A stretch of 30,259 nucleotides of DNA from Ophiothrix spiculata. Lineage: Eukaryota > Echinodermata > Ophiuroidea > Amphilepidida > Ophiotrichidae. Shown here piece by piece: positions 29,995-30,259 of the stretch. The stretch lies in the NCBI GenBank assembly GCA_000969725.1, contig JXSR01S005500.1; one strand, written 5' to 3'. How positions within the stretch are numbered: the stretch's first letter is position 1; each line of letters begins with the position of its first letter. The notes under the pieces were generated by a model. It was not told the DNA's origin. It did not search any database and saw only the letters and a list, made by a program, of their open reading frames with translations. Made by a program: the position numbers and the translations under genes.

Positions 29995-30259
29995 TCATGT
30001 GAGTGCAAGAAAGTCTTATCTGCAATGGGTGCCTTAAGTTATATTTATTTGCAATGGGTGCCTTAAGTTATATTTATTTGACACCCGTCAATAGAATGTG
30101 TAAAATCCCCCCAAAATTTCCCAGCCATATGTCAGTGGCTCTTGAAATAGTTCTTCAGGTGATGGTGTCACCTGAAGAACCATTTCAAGAGCCACTGACC
30201 CAATACTGGAGATTATAGAGTGTGCAATCCAAATTAATGACAAATGGCAGCTATTGCAG
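29995..30259. mobile_element. palindromic MITE family P, copy running off the window
   Basis: Begins tcatgtgagtgcaagaaa about 30 bp after the donor of exon k. It has an internal direct duplication of gcaatgggtgccttaagtta with a short tail (about 30022-30079) and a 69-bp palindrome at 30131-30199 (gtcagtggctcttgaaatag and complement). The right part (gtgcaatccaaattaatgac, aaatggcagctattgcag) matches the complement of the left part of the copy at 13089. The right end is beyond the window. Confidence 0.88.

Overview
The window looks like one stretch of a large, intron-rich animal nuclear gene. The GC content is low, introns carry GT..AG borders and pyrimidine tracts, many miniature transposons are present, and there is a 50-N scaffold gap. 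All exons I can support lie on the + strand and encode the tail of a FAM21/WASHC2 protein, the WASH-complex subunit that links the complex to retromer on endosomes. The signature is a series of acidic LFa-type repeats (L-F, an acidic run, L-F) joined by lysine/proline/serine linkers. The species cannot be read from the sequence. A marine invertebrate, possibly an echinoderm or hemichordate, is my guess from intron and transposon style only. Neither the start codon, the N-terminal head domain nor the C-terminal end is present.

Layout. 1-1412: upstream intron with a hairpin transposon. 1413-1546: first exon. 1547-17827: about 16 kb of intron interrupted by one tentative 33-bp exon at 9863-9895. 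It holds a dead mariner element (3241-4273), a 2.3-kb intronic duplication (about 4545-6821 and 6822-9358) with a minisatellite and several MITEs, a tRNA-Met-like SINE (about 12590-12870), a palindromic MITE (13089-13347) and a Harbinger-like MITE (15971-16356). 17828-19010: three exons. 19503-19552: gap of N. 20053-21235: the same three exons again, nearly identical, most likely the second haplotype laid end to end, though a real tandem duplication would keep frame. 22059-29964: six further exons carrying seven clear LFa repeats. Their introns hold two adjacent TTAA-flanked foldback elements (24893-25874), a triplicated splice-acceptor repeat (26811-27014), a nested foldback (27448-27633) and, just after the last exon, another copy of the palindromic MITE that runs off the window.

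Counting the duplicated exons once, the exons join with compatible phases into about 501 codons without a stop, with 11 recognisable LFa repeats (13 if the duplication is real). In characterised FAM21 proteins these repeats bind VPS35 of retromer in a multivalent way and so recruit WASH-driven actin assembly to endosomes. I saw no second gene, no functional RNA gene, no CRISPR array and no new multi-gene system. The most unusual material is the density and nesting of foldback/TIR elements and the duplicated exon block at the gap.
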